This document shows, piece after piece, positions 22,801 through 22,991 of a DNA stretch of 22,991 bases. The first letter of the stretch is position 1. The number at the start of each line of letters is the position of its first letter. A program made the translations under genes and the position numbers. Below the pieces are notes generated by a model. That model was not told where the DNA came from and did not search any database. It was given only the letters and a program-made list of their open reading frames with translations. The DNA comes from a virus. Where the stretch lies: the IMG/VR virus record IMGVR_UViG_3300026519_000065, positions 1-22,991 of that record, one strand, 5' to 3'.

Positions 22801-22991
22801 TGATCGGCGACAAAGCCCCGCTCGGAGGCATCCTTGAAACGATAGGCGGCGCGCAGCACCCCATGCGTCTGCTGATCGGCGGCATTGAGCGGCTGGAGGA
22901 GCGGCATCGCAGCGTTTATGATGTGTGGGATGGCTTTTTTAACGGTGGCCGCAAGCCAACATCGGTTGAGGTGCGCGACATTATTTGCATG
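22800..22991 (+). CDS. GTA gp10-like tail assembly protein, 3' end missing
   Basis: Sixty-four codons from the ATG at 22800 stay open to the end of the window. The visible part has MRLLIGGIERLEERH at about residues 22-36, which fits the LrLtiGalaeLEe core of the GTA gp10 / TAC_11 tail-assembly family. It is followed by a linker and PTSVEVRDIICM, the usual position of the second helix. The place directly after the tail-tube gene is standard for tail assembly chaperones, which guide the tape-measure protein. The C-terminus, and any frameshifted second product, lie outside the window. Confidence 0.7.
   Translation, partial: MIGDKAPLGGILETIGGAQHPMRLLIGGIERLEERHRSVYDVWDGFFNGGRKPTSVEVRDIICM

Noticed and set aside
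1-22991. tRNA genes, CRISPR arrays, insertion sequences, integrase or attachment sites
   Set aside because: No regularly spaced repeats, cloverleaf-like arms, transposase or recombinase motifs were found on either strand, and there is almost no non-coding space to hold them.

Overview
The window is a dense stretch of tailed-phage or prophage genome. Every supported gene is on the + strand, and most neighbours overlap by 1 to 35 bases or sit within about 12 bases of each other. No host housekeeping genes, tRNA, rRNA, integrase, transposase or CRISPR array were seen. The likely host is an alphaproteobacterium. This rests on a 3-TM holin of the gene-transfer-agent type, a tail-assembly protein resembling GTA gp10, a muramidase-type endolysin and the style of the tail-fibre modules. 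It is an inference and no genus is claimed.

Layout. (1) 1-3497: the end of a beta-propeller-like virion protein, a GNAT-like acetyltransferase, a protein ending in an S74-type chaperone domain, and a small Ala/Gly-rich protein. (2) 3498-14849: one 3783-residue polyvalent protein. In order it has a podovirus ejection-protein N-terminus, glycine-rich hydrophobic segments, Pro/Gln/Ala-rich linkers, an RMF-like motif, an N6-adenine methyltransferase (EPSAGNGG, NPPF), a Strawberry-notch-type helicase, an HExxH metallopeptidase-like domain and a long LPD38-like C-terminus. It looks like a DarB-type anti-restriction protein carried in the virion and ejected with the DNA. (3) 14915-18869: tail-fibre and receptor-binding genes, including a LamG-like protein and an SGNH esterase that may deacetylate host surface sugars. 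(4) 18872-21180: a lysis cassette with a muramidase endolysin and several small membrane proteins. (5) 21182-22991: siphovirus-type head-closure, tail-completion, tail-tube and tail-assembly genes, cut by the window edge.

The best candidate for something undescribed is a complete 109-codon gene in the +1 frame inside the giant gene, at 8059-8388. It has its own GGAGG ribosome binding site and lies exactly where the giant protein becomes a disordered Arg/Gly-rich linker between methyltransferase and helicase. A repeated ELGPxxAAxxL motif inside it differs at the DNA level mainly by synonymous changes in the nested frame, so the nested frame appears to be the one under selection.

Two other points stand out. 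Podovirus-like ejection genes and siphovirus-like tail genes share what looks like one continuous transcription unit. Also, a decayed copy of the 3' part of the acetyltransferase gene appears to lie across the end of the giant gene.
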